From Vreelandella rituensis (GTDB lineage Bacteria > Pseudomonadota > Gammaproteobacteria > Pseudomonadales > Halomonadaceae): a DNA stretch of 64,000 nucleotides. Location of the stretch: positions 1 to 64,000 of the forward strand of contig NZ_QPIJ01000017.1 of NCBI RefSeq assembly GCF_003336665.1, written 5' to 3'. Positions 52,428-62,811 of this stretch are shown piece after piece. Made by a program: the position numbers and the translations under genes. Every line of letters begins with the position of its first letter. The stretch's first letter is position 1. The notes under the pieces were generated by a model. That model did not search any database, was not told the DNA's origin, and saw only the letters and a list, made by a program, of their open reading frames with translations.

Positions 52428-54179
52428 ATGGCAAAGCAACAGGAAGCAACGGATCTGCAGCGGGCACTGAAAGCTTGCAAGGGTTCGTTCGTCTCGGTGG
52501 GCTTTTTCAGCATGTTCGTCAACCTGCTGATGCTCGTCCCGCCCATGTACATGCTGCAGGTCTACGATCGCGTTCTCTCCTCCCAAAGCGTCGATACATT
52601 GATCATGCTCACCCTTCTGGTGATCTTTCTGTTCATGGTCATGGGCGGGTTGGAGCTGGTGCGCTCGCGCATGCTGGTACGCATCGGCAACCGCCTGGAT
52701 ACCAGCATCAATTCCCGGCTTTACGGCGCCATGTTCCGGCGCAGCCTGCATACCCAGGGAACGGCAAGCGCCCAACCGTTGAATGACCTGACCAGCCTGC
52801 GCCAGTTTCTGACCGGCAACGGCCTGTTCGCCTTTTTCGATGCGCCTTGGGTGCCGGTCTATCTGGGTGTGTTGTTCCTCTTTCACCCCTGGCTGGGCAT
52901 TTTTGCCACCGTGGCGGGGGTCATTCTGGTGGGCTTGGCGATTGCCAATGAAAAATCCACCAAGACGTTGCTCGCCGAAGCCAATAGCGAGCACATCCAG
53001 GCGCAGAACCTGGCCAACTCCAACCTGCGCAACAGTGAAGTGCTCCACGCCATGGGCATGCTTCCCGGCATCATGGGACGTTGGTCCAAGCGCCACCACG
53101 AATTTCTGGCCAAGCAATCTCAAGCCAGTGACCGGGCGGGTGCCCTGACCAATACCTCCAAAGTACTGCGCATGATGTTCCAGTCGTTGATTCTGGGGCT
53201 GGGTGCCTTTTTGGTACTGAGAGGTGAGATGACCCCCGGCATGATGATCGCCGGCTCCATCCTCATGGGGCGCGCTCTGGCGCCTATCGATCAGATGATC
53301 GGTGGCTGGAAAGGGTTCGTGGGGGCACGTGGCGCCTACGAACGCTTGAATGAATTGCTGACCCAGATTCCTGAAGAACAGCAGCATATGTCACTGCCCG
53401 CACCGAAGGGCGACGTGGCGCTGGAAGGTGTCGCCGCCGCACCTCCCGGCTCGCGGATGGCCACCATTCGCGGCATCAATTTCAGTGTGCCCAAGGGTGA
53501 GCACGTCGGCATCATCGGCCCCAGTGCGGCGGGTAAATCCACCCTGGCGCGCGTCTTGTTGGGTATCTGGCCGGCCCAGGTGGGCGATGTACGTCTCGAT
53601 GGCGGTGAAATCACCCATTACAACCGCGATGAAATCGGCCCCTACATTGGTTACCTGCCCCAGGATATCGAACTGTTCGATGGCAGCGTCAGTGAAAATA
53701 TCGCCCGATTCGGCAACCTTGACCCGCAAAAGGTGGTCGAAGCGGCCAAGAAAGCTGGGGTGCATGAAATGATCCTGGACCTGCCGAACGGCTACGACAC
53801 GGTGATTTCCTCGACCAGCGGCGCGCTTTCCGGTGGCCAGCGCCAGCGTGTCGGCTTGGCACGTGCGCTTTACGGCAATCCGGTACTGGTGGTGCTGGAC
53901 GAACCCAACGCCAACCTGGACGACGCTGGAGAGCGTGCCCTGGCCCAGGCGATTGCCGGCTTGAAAGCCGAAGGCACCACGCTGTTCGTCATCAGCCATC
54001 GCACCAGTGTGCTCAAGAAGATGGACAAGCTGCTGGTAATGAAAGAGGGCCAGGTGAGCATGTTCGGCCCGCGCGATGACGTCCTGGCTCAGTTCGCCAA
54101 GAAGCCTCGCGCTCAGGTGGGTCAGCAGAACAATACACGCCTTTCGGCCATACCCGGTGGCCGTAGCGGCGAGGAGTGA
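52428..54179 (+). CDS. Type I secretion ABC permease/ATPase (PrtD/AprD-like)
   Basis: 583-residue inner-membrane exporter half that energises one-step secretion of an RTX- or protease-type protein. Six hydrophobic segments in the first ~300 residues (FVSVGFFSMFVNLLMLVPPMYMLQVYDRVLSS is diagnostic), then the ATPase: Walker A GPSAAGKST, signature LSGGQRQRV and Walker B VLDEPNANLD. It lacks the N-terminal C39-like domain of HlyB types, as in the PrtD group. ATG 52428 is chosen over GTG 52416. Confidence 0.93.
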   Translation: MAKQQEATDLQRALKACKGSFVSVGFFSMFVNLLMLVPPMYMLQVYDRVLSSQSVDTLIMLTLLVIFLFMVMGGLELVRSRMLVRIGNRLDTSINSRLYGAMFRRSLHTQGTASAQPLNDLTSLRQFLTGNGLFAFFDAPWVPVYLGVLFLFHPWLGIFATVAGVILVGLAIANEKSTKTLLAEANSEHIQAQNLANSNLRNSEVLHAMGMLPGIMGRWSKRHHEFLAKQSQASDRAGALTNTSKVLRMMFQSLILGLGAFLVLRGEMTPGMMIAGSILMGRALAPIDQMIGGWKGFVGARGAYERLNELLTQIPEEQQHMSLPAPKGDVALEGVAAAPPGSRMATIRGINFSVPKGEHVGIIGPSAAGKSTLARVLLGIWPAQVGDVRLDGGEITHYNRDEIGPYIGYLPQDIELFDGSVSENIARFGNLDPQKVVEAAKKAGVHEMILDLPNGYDTVISSTSGALSGGQRQRVGLARALYGNPVLVVLDEPNANLDDAGERALAQAIAGLKAEGTTLFVISHRTSVLKKMDKLLVMKEGQVSMFGPRDDVLAQFAKKPRAQVGQQNNTRLSAIPGGRSGEE

Positions 54180-54187
54180 TAGAGCAG

Positions 54188-55585
54188 ATGAGTGACAACG
54201 TGAACGACAAGCCCACCTCAGACAAGATGCCGGCGCGCCAGGAGATCGACGTGACCCCCAAGGGGCCGGCGACGCTTGAAGGCGAAACCGTGGAAGGTCT
54301 GCCCACCAGCGACAAAGGCTACCGCAAGCTAGGCTACGCCATCTTGCTGGTGGCGTTCGGTGGCTTCGGTACTTGGGCGGCGACGGCGTCTCTGGCGATT
54401 GCCGTGGTCGCCCCAGGTAGCGTATCGATGGAATCGTTCAAGCGCACCGTGCAGCACCTGGAAGGTGGCTTGGTCGATGAACTGATGGTGCAGGACGGCG
54501 ACCATGTCGAAGCCGGAGACGCTCTGGTGGTGCTCAGCGATACCCAGGTGCGCGCCCAGTTGGAGATTGCCCGCTCGCAATACCTGATCAACCGTGCCAT
54601 GGAGCTGCGCCTGCTGGCAGAGCAGCAGGGCGCCGAGACCCTGGAAATCCCCGCTGAACTTCAGGATGTCGATGATCCGCGTGTGCAACAGGTGCTTGCC
54701 GTGCAACAGAGCCTGTTCGTCGCTCGCCGTCAATCGCTTGCCAGCACCCTGAACTCGCTGGACGAGCAGAGCAACCAGATGCGCGAACAGATCGAAGGGC
54801 TGGAATCACGCATCGGTGTCAACAATCAACGCATTGCCTCCCTGCGTAGCGAGGCGGAAGACTTCCGTTCGCTCTATCGCGAAGGCCTGGGCGATAACCA
54901 GCGCATGCGCGAGCTCGAGCGTCAGATTCTGCAGTATGAAGGCGACAATGCCGAGTACCGTGCCAATATCGCCCAGCTGCGCTCGCAGATCAGCGAAAAC
55001 CTGATGCAAAAGGAAATCCGCCAGCAGGAGTTCCAGGCCGAGATCGGTGAGCAGCTGCGCCAGGCCCAGGCCCAGATCGCCGAAGCCGAAGAACGCATCA
55101 CCTCGCTGACCGACCAGGTCAAGCGCACCGTGGTCAGGGCACCGGTTTCCGGGACGGTCGTTGGGCTGCAGGTGCACACCATCGGAGCCGTGCTGCGTGC
55201 CGGTGACCCGATCATGGATATCGTGCCCAGCCAGGACGGCTTCGTGGTCGAGACCCGTGTGCCCACCCGGGATATCGACAACATTTACATCGGCCAGCAC
55301 GCTGAAATTCGCTTTTCCGCCTTCAACCAGCGCCTGACCAACCAGATTGCCGGTGAAATCATCAATATCAGCGCCGACAGCTTCGAGGACGAAGCCACCG
55401 GGCAGGAGTATTACAAGGCGCGAGTGCGGGTGACCGACGATGGCCAGAAAGACATGACCGAGCAGATGCGACTCCTTTCCGGCATGCCCGCAGAAGTCAT
55501 GATTCGCACCGGTGAGCGTACCTTTGCAAGCTACATCGCCAAGCCGATCACCGACATGCTGGCCCGTGCCATTCAGGAGGATTGA
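54188..55585 (+). CDS. HlyD-family membrane fusion protein (PrtE-like)
   Basis: 465-residue periplasmic adaptor linking the ABC exporter to the outer-membrane channel. A cytosolic tail of ~50 residues, one anchor helix (YAILLVAFGGFGTWAATASLAI), the lipoyl half GSVSMESFKRTVQHLEGGLVDEL, a long coiled-coil hairpin (residues ~110-300), then the second lipoyl half VVRAPVSGTVVGLQVHT and a beta-barrel domain. It starts 8 bases after the ABC gene, GAGGAG upstream. The next start overlaps its stop (TGATG). Confidence 0.93.
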   Translation: MSDNVNDKPTSDKMPARQEIDVTPKGPATLEGETVEGLPTSDKGYRKLGYAILLVAFGGFGTWAATASLAIAVVAPGSVSMESFKRTVQHLEGGLVDELMVQDGDHVEAGDALVVLSDTQVRAQLEIARSQYLINRAMELRLLAEQQGAETLEIPAELQDVDDPRVQQVLAVQQSLFVARRQSLASTLNSLDEQSNQMREQIEGLESRIGVNNQRIASLRSEAEDFRSLYREGLGDNQRMRELERQILQYEGDNAEYRANIAQLRSQISENLMQKEIRQQEFQAEIGEQLRQAQAQIAEAEERITSLTDQVKRTVVRAPVSGTVVGLQVHTIGAVLRAGDPIMDIVPSQDGFVVETRVPTRDIDNIYIGQHAEIRFSAFNQRLTNQIAGEIINISADSFEDEATGQEYYKARVRVTDDGQKDMTEQMRLLSGMPAEVMIRTGERTFASYIAKPITDMLARAIQED

Positions 55586-57099
55586 TGTTGATAACCAGAA
55601 TTGCCCCCTCGCCCAAGGTAGGAGGCCGGCTTGCCGGGCGATGGGCACGGCTAGGCGCCTTGGCGCTGGCTCTGATGCTTGCCGCCACGCCCGGCATGGC
55701 GCAGGACGACGTTCCCGCAGGTGATGAAGCCCTGGCCGAACTTGCCGCCATTGATGAAAACCGTGCTACCGGCGCTCGGCAACTGCCTTCGTTACCCGCG
55801 CTGTTTACCCTGGCGCTGGAAAACGATGCCGAACTCGCCCGCCAGCGTTTCGAACTGGAAGCCACTCGGGAAGAACGCCCGATGGCGCGCTCCCAGCTGC
55901 TACCGCAAGTATCCGCCTCCGGTTCATACCTGTGGCAGGATTCCACCAACGTTCAGACCTCACCGGATGATTTCGGACTCGATCAGGCCGCTCAACGCCC
56001 CGGTGAAATAGACGAAACCGTGTGGCAGGTGCAACTGCAACAGCCCTTGTTCAGCCTGGAACGCTGGCGCAAGCTGGACGTCGCCGATGCGCAGATCAGC
56101 GCTGCGGAGCTGCAGCTGGCGGTGGTCGAACGCGACCTGGCGTTGCAGGTCAGTGAAGCCTACGTCGAAGCCTATCTCGCCGCCCAACGCCTGGGTTTGC
56201 TCGAGACCCAGCAGGAATCCCTCGAGCTGCAAGTGCGCCAGGCGCAACGTGCCTATGACCTGGGTATCGGCAACCGTATCAATTTGCTCGAAGCCCAGTC
56301 ACGCCTGGACCGTGCGATTTCCGATGCGGTGCTCGCGGAAAATGAACTGGATAACGCCCTGAGCGAACTTGAACGTCTGACCGGCACTTTGCCTGAATTT
56401 CGCGGCCTGGCCGTGGGCGAACTTTCGCGGGTAGAGCTGCAGCGCGAGTGGGGAGAACAGGACGACTGGTTGCAACGCACCGGGGAGAACCTGCGTGTGT
56501 TACTGGCGCAAGAAGAACGGCGTGTTACTAGCGCCGACACCGGTACCCGCCGCGCGGGTTACTTTCCCGAGCTCAACCTGAACCTCAGTTATTCCGACCG
56601 CCAGAGCGACGACCTGCTGCGCGAAAGTGAAGACTACCGCGCCAGTGTGGAGCTCAGCATGCCGCTTTATCGCGGCGGCTACACCACCGCCAGCGTGCGC
56701 CAAGGCGTGTTGCGTGAACAAGCCGGGCAACAGGCGGTCGAACACCAGCACAATCTCGCCGCTCAGGAAGTCCGCCTGCGTCTGCGTTCGCTCAATGGCA
56801 ATGTGCGCCAGCTGGATGCCCTGGGCCAATCGATCGAATCCAGTGAATTGTTCTTGCAAGCCGCCGAGCGCGGCGAACAGCTCGGCCTGCGTGACCTGGT
56901 CGATGTGCTTGACGCCCGCGCCAGTCTTTATGACCAGCGCATTCAATACGTGGATACCATGGGCAACTACGCCCTGGACCTGTTGGCATTGCAATCCGCG
57001 GTGGGGGGCCTGGAAAGCGAAGATTTGACGAACGTCATGACATTGCTGGCATCGATCACCGAGGCGGCCAGCGTTCCCGGTAGCTCGTTAAGAGATTAG
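55585..57099 (+). CDS. TolC-family outer-membrane channel (PrtF-like)
   Basis: 504-residue outer-membrane efflux protein. Signal peptide with a long basic n-region, core LGALALALMLAATPGMA and cleavage after AMA/MAQ. Two OEP repeats with alternating coiled-coil helices (SEAYVEAYLAAQRLGL, DLGIGNRINLLEAQSRLD; second set LRDLVDVLDARASLYDQR). AGGAGG lies 4 bases before ATG 55585. The n-region (codons ~11-19) is encoded by a REP-like sequence. Completes the ABC-HlyD-TolC operon; no substrate gene is seen here. Confidence 0.93.
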   Translation: MLITRIAPSPKVGGRLAGRWARLGALALALMLAATPGMAQDDVPAGDEALAELAAIDENRATGARQLPSLPALFTLALENDAELARQRFELEATREERPMARSQLLPQVSASGSYLWQDSTNVQTSPDDFGLDQAAQRPGEIDETVWQVQLQQPLFSLERWRKLDVADAQISAAELQLAVVERDLALQVSEAYVEAYLAAQRLGLLETQQESLELQVRQAQRAYDLGIGNRINLLEAQSRLDRAISDAVLAENELDNALSELERLTGTLPEFRGLAVGELSRVELQREWGEQDDWLQRTGENLRVLLAQEERRVTSADTGTRRAGYFPELNLNLSYSDRQSDDLLRESEDYRASVELSMPLYRGGYTTASVRQGVLREQAGQQAVEHQHNLAAQEVRLRLRSLNGNVRQLDALGQSIESSELFLQAAERGEQLGLRDLVDVLDARASLYDQRIQYVDTMGNYALDLLALQSAVGGLESEDLTNVMTLLASITEAASVPGSSLRD

Positions 57100-57283
57100 A
57101 TTGAAATAAAAATTTCCCCACGCAAGTAGTTTGTCGCCGCATAGCGTTATGAAATTCTCTTGTAGCTCTATCATTAAGACGAAGAATACATTCGATTTAA
57201 ATTAAGGTACTATCGCGCGCTTGCATTGTGGGTAATCCGGCATATGCTGCGCGATAGGTGTCAAGTACAAAGGACCTCTAATT

Positions 57284-58069
57284 ATGATAGAGAATTCATC
57301 CTCGTCCGAACGCGGGAGATATGACGAAGCCATTTCTCTTGTGGACATGGTTGTAGCAGTACTACGCCATTGGAAGGTCATGAGTGTGATTTTAATTCTT
57401 GGCTCGGCCTTGACTATTTCCGTGGCATTGTTGATGCCTCAAAAATATATATTCACCAGTTTGTACAGCATTGCCGAATATGTCACTCCAAACGGCGAAA
57501 CGAAAGGGCTTGAAGCACCAGAATCATTGATGGCACGTATCAGGAATGTCTATCTGGAGGCAGAAAGCCATCGCTTGCAGGAGACGAATGGCCTGACTTC
57601 ATTGCCATTCGAAGTCGAGGGAAGTATTCCAAATAATTCTATGTTGATCGTGCTCCATACGGAGGCTAGTTCCCAATATGAAGATTGGATTACTGAATTA
57701 CACGAAAAAGTTCTCACACGGCTAGATAAACACCAACATGAAAGGATGCAACAACGGCGTGAATCCCTTACCAGCCAGCTTGAAGCGACCGTTGCGCAGC
57801 TTGATAGTGTGCGGGAGTCGGGAGCGACTAATGCAGACGTTTTGATCACAAGCTACCAGGAGCGTATTGCTGAGCTCGAAACGCTTCTTGGCCAGCTACG
57901 TGATGGTGAAGTGGCGCAAGTGGCAATGCAAGGAGTGAAGCCCGGTGGTGCCAGCCGGCTTCTAGTGATAGCGCTGGGCCTGATTCTGACCCTGTTACTG
58001 GCCCCGCTGGGCGCCATGCTGGCTCATTTTGTATCCCTCGTCACCGTCAGGCTACAACAGTCTCGGTAA
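57284..58069 (+). CDS. Wzz-type polysaccharide chain-length regulator
   Basis: 261-residue inner-membrane protein with two membrane segments ([20 protein letters not shown] and [21 protein letters not shown]) around a periplasmic helical domain with coiled-coil potential ([20 protein letters not shown]). This is the Wzz/PCP-1 plan, controlling chain length of O-antigen or exopolysaccharide. First gene of the polysaccharide operon; a ~180-base leader precedes it, with AAAGGA upstream of ATG 57284. Confidence 0.85.
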   Translation: MIENSSSSERGRYDEAISLVDMVVAVLRHWKVMSVILILGSALTISVALLMPQKYIFTSLYSIAEYVTPNGETKGLEAPESLMARIRNVYLEAESHRLQETNGLTSLPFEVEGSIPNNSMLIVLHTEASSQYEDWITELHEKVLTRLDKHQHERMQQRRESLTSQLEATVAQLDSVRESGATNADVLITSYQERIAELETLLGQLRDGEVAQVAMQGVKPGGASRLLVIALGLILTLLLAPLGAMLAHFVSLVTVRLQQSR

Positions 58070-58095
58070 TACCTGACAATTCAATGGAGCAGAAG

Positions 58096-59238
58096 ATGTC
58101 AATATCGGTATTGTGCGTGTTTGGGACTCGCCCGGAAGCCATCAAGATGGCGCCTTTAGTCAAGAGGTTGCTGAGTGATGAGCGATTCCAGACGTGGGTG
58201 TGCGTCACAGGTCAACACCGAGAAATGCTTGATCAGGTGTTGTCGCTATTTGAGATTGTTCCAGATTTCGATCTCGATATCATGAGAGAAGGGCAAGATC
58301 TGACCGGTGTCACTACCGCAATTCTGGAAGGAATGAAGCCGGTACTGTCTAACGTTCGCCCAGACCTGGTGCTGGTTCACGGCGATACTTCCACTACATT
58401 CTCGGCAACGCTGGCAGCCTATTATCAGCGCATCCCTGTCGGTCATGTAGAAGCTGGTTTGAGAACTGGTGATCTCTACTCTCCGTGGCCTGAAGAGGCC
58501 AATCGCAAGCTTACAGGAGTCCTTGCAGAGCTGCATTTCGCACCTACGGAGCATTCCCGCCAAAATCTATTGCGGGAAGGAGTGGCAGAAGAAAGTGTAC
58601 ATGTTACAGGCAACACTGTAGTAGATGCCTTGCTGGAAATTTCTGCTCGACTTGAAAGCACCGACTCACAGCGTTACGGATTCGATGAGATTTTCGACTA
58701 TCTCGACCCTGCTCGTAAGTTGGTATTAATGACTGGGCATCGGCGAGAAAGCTTTGGTGCCGGTTTCGAACGTATCTGCCAGGCAGTTGCGGAGGTAGCT
58801 CGGGCACATAAAGACATTCAAGTGGTATATCCGGTGCATCTCAATCCCAATGTGCGTGATCCCGTCCTGTCACTGCTTGGCGAGATTGACAATGTGTATC
58901 TAATTGAACCTGTAGATTACCTTCCCTTTGTGTACTTGATGAATCGCTCCTATTTGATTTTGACCGATTCGGGTGGCATTCAGGAAGAAGCGCCTTCCTT
59001 GGGGAAACCCGTGCTAGTCATGCGCGATACCACAGAAAGGCCCGAGGCTGTCAAAGCAGGTACTGTTACCATGGTGGGTACCGATGTGGGGAAAATCACC
59101 TCTTCTTTGTCGAGCCTGCTGGCGGACGCTGAGGCCTACGAGCGGATGAGCCATGCTTATAATCCGTATGGAGACGGACAGGCGGGGCAGCGCATTCAAG
59201 AAGCTATTGTGGCCTGGCATGCTTCGTTGAACTCATAA
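58096..59238 (+). CDS. wecB: UDP-N-acetylglucosamine 2-epimerase (non-hydrolysing)
   Basis: 380-residue cytosolic enzyme interconverting UDP-GlcNAc and UDP-ManNAc, source of ManNAc-type residues. GT-B-like fold with [30 protein letters not shown], a UDP-binding TGHRRESFG and the [15 protein letters not shown] block. ATG 58096 has GGAGCAG just upstream; ATG 58084 would add four residues. Confidence 0.95.
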   Translation: MSISVLCVFGTRPEAIKMAPLVKRLLSDERFQTWVCVTGQHREMLDQVLSLFEIVPDFDLDIMREGQDLTGVTTAILEGMKPVLSNVRPDLVLVHGDTSTTFSATLAAYYQRIPVGHVEAGLRTGDLYSPWPEEANRKLTGVLAELHFAPTEHSRQNLLREGVAEESVHVTGNTVVDALLEISARLESTDSQRYGFDEIFDYLDPARKLVLMTGHRRESFGAGFERICQAVAEVARAHKDIQVVYPVHLNPNVRDPVLSLLGEIDNVYLIEPVDYLPFVYLMNRSYLILTDSGGIQEEAPSLGKPVLVMRDTTERPEAVKAGTVTMVGTDVGKITSSLSSLLADAEAYERMSHAYNPYGDGQAGQRIQEAIVAWHASLNS

Positions 59239-59297
59239 GCCAGCTCATGGTCGTGTATAGCCTTGGCTGCCAAGAAGGCACCGATTGACGTCGCAGG

Positions 59298-60545
59298 GTG
59301 ATTCGCTTGTTAAAGGTAATAAAAAACGCCGCCTACCTGATTTTTATTCAAGGGCTTGGCTACCTGTCGCCATTGCTTGTCAGCTATTTGATTATAGACC
59401 GGTCTGGTATTGAGGCTTTTGGGCAATACTCGATCTATTTTTCTATTGCCCTGTACTGCCAGGTCTTGTTCGATATGGGGCATCAATTTACAGCTACACG
59501 CCGTATCGCCGGCGCAGTAGAAAATCGTGCTTATATCAGTTCCGTTTATTGGAATGCCTATGCCGTCAAAGCGTTGGTTTTGGTATTGGGGCTTCTTTTG
59601 GCCACGGCGATAGCTAGCGTATCGGCCATTGAATTTGAAAAATTACTTGCTGCGGTAGGGTATGGAGCTGCTGCTGCAAGCCTTCCTATATGGTTTTTCC
59701 ACGGTACGGATCGTTTTCGCCATGTGGCTCTTTTGGTATTTGTATCCAGAGCTCTCAGTTTACTGCTGATTTACTTTCTGTACGACAATGCCGACTCAAT
59801 TACCACAGTCTTGTGGCATCAGAGCTGGCCTAATATCGTCTTGGCCCTAGCGATTCTTTGCGTGCTGTTGCGTAGTGAAAAGCTGACATCTCTTGGTCAA
59901 GTAACAGTGAATATTCGCGAGGAATTTCGTGGCACGCTGCATGTCATGTCCAGTAGTCTGGGAGGTAGCGCTATGGCTAACATGCCGGTATTGGTGTTAG
60001 GTATATTGAAAGACGATTTCCTGGCTGGGGTATATGCCGGGGCTGATAGGCTAATAAAGGTTCTGGCCTCTGCATTGCTGCCGATCTCTCAAGCGGCCTT
60101 CCCGGCCAATAGCGCCCAGTTTGCTGAATCAGCGGCAGCTGGAGTGCGATCTGTGCTTAAGCTCGGCAGCCTCCTCTTGATAGCTTTTGTTATCATGCTT
60201 GGTGCGGTTTGGGCCTTTGGTGATTTTTATTTTCGTTATTTTCAATTGCCTGATGAAAGTCGATTGGTATTTGTTATTCTGCTCGGCTGGCTCTTCTGGG
60301 GAGTGCTGAACAATATCGTGGGAATCCAAGGATTACTGGCAGCAGGTCATGGTAAGGTTTATAACTTGGCTGTATGGATGGCTGTCCTCGTCACCTTGAC
60401 GCTCTTGATTACCTTAATTCCCCGTTTTGGGGTGGTGGGTACCTCGTTTGCCATTATGCTCGGTGAGGCATCAATGTTTTTTGTGATGCTGTCATATGTG
60501 GCATGGCTCATGATTAAGCGGCGGCGCGGGGGAAAAATATCTTGA
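59298..60545 (+). CDS. Oligosaccharide flippase (Wzx-like)
   Basis: 415-residue membrane protein with 11-12 hydrophobic segments of the MATE/MOP superfamily. N-terminal GLGYLSPLLVSYLIIDRSGIEAFGQYSIYFSI is the typical Wzx start, followed by the GADRLIKVLASALLPISQAAFPANS region. It moves undecaprenyl-linked units to the periplasm. GTG start at 59298. Overlaps the next gene by TGATG. Confidence 0.87.
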   Translation: MIRLLKVIKNAAYLIFIQGLGYLSPLLVSYLIIDRSGIEAFGQYSIYFSIALYCQVLFDMGHQFTATRRIAGAVENRAYISSVYWNAYAVKALVLVLGLLLATAIASVSAIEFEKLLAAVGYGAAAASLPIWFFHGTDRFRHVALLVFVSRALSLLLIYFLYDNADSITTVLWHQSWPNIVLALAILCVLLRSEKLTSLGQVTVNIREEFRGTLHVMSSSLGGSAMANMPVLVLGILKDDFLAGVYAGADRLIKVLASALLPISQAAFPANSAQFAESAAAGVRSVLKLGSLLLIAFVIMLGAVWAFGDFYFRYFQLPDESRLVFVILLGWLFWGVLNNIVGIQGLLAAGHGKVYNLAVWMAVLVTLTLLITLIPRFGVVGTSFAIMLGEASMFFVMLSYVAWLMIKRRRGGKIS

Positions 60546-61726
60546 TGATAAAAATTTCGCGAATTAAAGGAATGTTGCTCGTCGCGCTGATATTTTTGAG
60601 TTTGGCAAATACGCTTACAAACCTTCAGCTAGATAAGCTCGCCTTTGTACTTCTGGCGCTAGCAGGGGCGTGGCTGTTGAGAAGCAGGCCCGTTTTTAGC
60701 TGGGATGGTGCCGTAGTCCTTAGTTTGTTACTAGTTGCATTAGTTATTTCCTATTTGTCCTCTCTAGTTAATTACGAGACAGTATGGCATGACTCCTATT
60801 TATTGTTATTTTTTCTTATTATTACTTGGGTAATCTCGTCATGTGCTGTAGGTAATCCGCGTTATTTTTTGAATGGTTTCTTGTTTGCTTCTGCAATTTA
60901 TTTTCTTTTTGGGATTGGTGCCTGGTTTTATTCGCAATTTACAGGAGAGGTGCATTACGTGATGCCTCTTTACGGAAAAGGGCGACCTGATATATTTGCT
61001 GCGCTGTCCTTTGCTACGACACCTCAAGTATATGCTTCAGTGGCAGCATTGGCTTCTATTGTCGCTCTCAAGCTCAAGGCCACGGCGAAATCGGGATCTT
61101 GGTATAATGTAATCATATTGTTAGCTTTGCTAGCTATTGTTATATCTTTGAACAGGGTCTGGCTGCTTTATATACCAATAATCTTGGTGGCCTGGGGTGG
61201 TCGACGTGTAATACTTGCGATAGTTGCACTAGGCGTTCTTCTTGGTGGGTTCTTGTTTTTCTATAGTAATGTTGCATTCTCTTTTGGTACTGTTTCTTCG
61301 CGGGTCATGATGCTTGAACACATGCTTTCTTTCATTAATGAACAGAGTTTACTCGATTTGCTGCTGGGCAACCCCTTTTACATCGATTCTTATTTTTTCA
61401 TGCATGGCCAAGATTTTTACTATATTGAGAGTGCGCCCGTTTACCTGGTGACAAAATTTGGAGTTTTGGGTTTATTGATTAGCATGTTGCTTTTAGTATA
61501 TTGGTTAGTGAAATTAAGTCAAAAGGATGTGTTGTTGGCGTTATTTTCGGTATATTATTTGGTTTTTGTGCAGATGATGACGCATGAGTTTTTTTCGATA
61601 TCTTTTTGGCTTTATTGGGTTGTTTTTTTATGCTTGTTTTTTTTGAAGAAGCGCGAAATCAATCAGTCAAAGGCTAAGCACATGGAGCATGAAAGTAATG
61701 AGAGTTCTCTTTTGCGTCAGGCATAA
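60545..61726 (+). CDS. O-antigen polymerase-like membrane protein (Wzy-type)
   Basis: 393-residue protein with about ten to twelve very hydrophobic segments and a large periplasmic loop between the last pairs (MLEHMLSFINEQSLLDLLLGN to YIESAPVYLVTKFG). Sequence varies greatly in this class; place in the operon between flippase and glycosyltransferases supports a polymerase. Strongly AT-rich DNA relative to the secretion operon, typical of transferred polysaccharide genes. Confidence 0.7.
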   Translation: MIKISRIKGMLLVALIFLSLANTLTNLQLDKLAFVLLALAGAWLLRSRPVFSWDGAVVLSLLLVALVISYLSSLVNYETVWHDSYLLLFFLIITWVISSCAVGNPRYFLNGFLFASAIYFLFGIGAWFYSQFTGEVHYVMPLYGKGRPDIFAALSFATTPQVYASVAALASIVALKLKATAKSGSWYNVIILLALLAIVISLNRVWLLYIPIILVAWGGRRVILAIVALGVLLGGFLFFYSNVAFSFGTVSSRVMMLEHMLSFINEQSLLDLLLGNPFYIDSYFFMHGQDFYYIESAPVYLVTKFGVLGLLISMLLLVYWLVKLSQKDVLLALFSVYYLVFVQMMTHEFFSISFWLYWVVFLCLFFLKKREINQSKAKHMEHESNESSLLRQA

Positions 61727-62801
61727 TTTTCATAGCGCTCCAGGTGGAGCGCAGATTCAGATAATGAAAACCAAGCAATATTTGGAAGAGATTGGTGTGC
61801 AGAGTGATTTAGTTACAGATCCAGAAAATGCAGATTTTTCCAATTATGATATTGTGCATCTGACGGATCTGACGTGGGTTTATGATCTTTTTGGTTATAT
61901 AGAAAAATTGGAAAAAGTGAATTACCAGGGAAAGGTTGTTTTGTCCACTATTTATTGGCCTTTTGATGATTATGCCAAAAATGGCGCGCCTCCCTTGCAG
62001 TCATTGTTTTATACATTGTTCGGCATTAATGGTTTTGAAAGGGCTAAGGCACTTGCCAAGCTGTTAATGCGGCGAGAAAGTGTCTATTTAAAGGGGGTTT
62101 TTAATAGTTATATAACCTCACAGCGAGAGATTGTGGAATCCGTTGACTTGCTTTTGCCAAATTCCGAGATGGAAGCCCAAGCGTTATTCAATAGATTGGA
62201 TGTTGATAAGCCTTATTCGGTAGTCAATAATGCGATTGATACGGATGTTTTTGAATTTATAAAAGAAGATACTAAAGAAGAAGTACGTCAAGACTTGGTG
62301 ACTTTTGTTGCTCGTATTGACTCGAGAAAGAACCAGATTGGATTTCTCGAGTCAATAATGCATACGGATTTTAAAGTTCTCTTTATCGGAAATCCTGGTC
62401 CTAATAGCCAAAAATATTATGAGCGCTTGAAAAAACTCGCAGAGAAGAGAGGGAATGTTGAGTTTCTGTCTCATCTCGACCAGTCTGAAGTGTTCCGGCA
62501 CATGACGAAAGCAAAGGTTAACGTTCTGACAAGCTGGATCGAAACTCCTGGTTTGGTTAGTTTGGAGGCTGCCTATGCAGGCTGCAATATTGTGGTGTCA
62601 GATAAAGGGTCGGTTCGTGAATATTTTAAGGACTATGCATTTTATTGCGACCCCGCAGACTCTCATTCTATGAAAGAGGCGGTGCTGAAAGCGATACAGG
62701 CTCCATACGATCCCGGTATTTCTGAAATGATTGAAAACGAATATTCGTGGCGCAAGGCGGCACAACAAACCTTATCTGCTTACCAGAAGCTGCTGTGTTG
62801 A
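61689..62801 (+). CDS. GT4-type glycosyltransferase
   Basis: 370-residue cytosolic, membrane-associated sugar transferase with GT-B fold. N-terminal RVLFCVRHNFHSAPGGAQIQI, the interdomain TFVARIDSRKNQIG, and the donor-site E-x7-E region in SWIETPGLVSLEAAYAGC. It overlaps the polymerase gene by 38 bases; ATG 61698 is an alternative start. Sugar specificity unknown. AT-rich like its neighbours. Confidence 0.85.
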   Translation: MKVMRVLFCVRHNFHSAPGGAQIQIMKTKQYLEEIGVQSDLVTDPENADFSNYDIVHLTDLTWVYDLFGYIEKLEKVNYQGKVVLSTIYWPFDDYAKNGAPPLQSLFYTLFGINGFERAKALAKLLMRRESVYLKGVFNSYITSQREIVESVDLLLPNSEMEAQALFNRLDVDKPYSVVNNAIDTDVFEFIKEDTKEEVRQDLVTFVARIDSRKNQIGFLESIMHTDFKVLFIGNPGPNSQKYYERLKKLAEKRGNVEFLSHLDQSEVFRHMTKAKVNVLTSWIETPGLVSLEAAYAGCNIVVSDKGSVREYFKDYAFYCDPADSHSMKEAVLKAIQAPYDPGISEMIENEYSWRKAAQQTLSAYQKLLC

Positions 62802-62811
62802 GAGGAATTCA

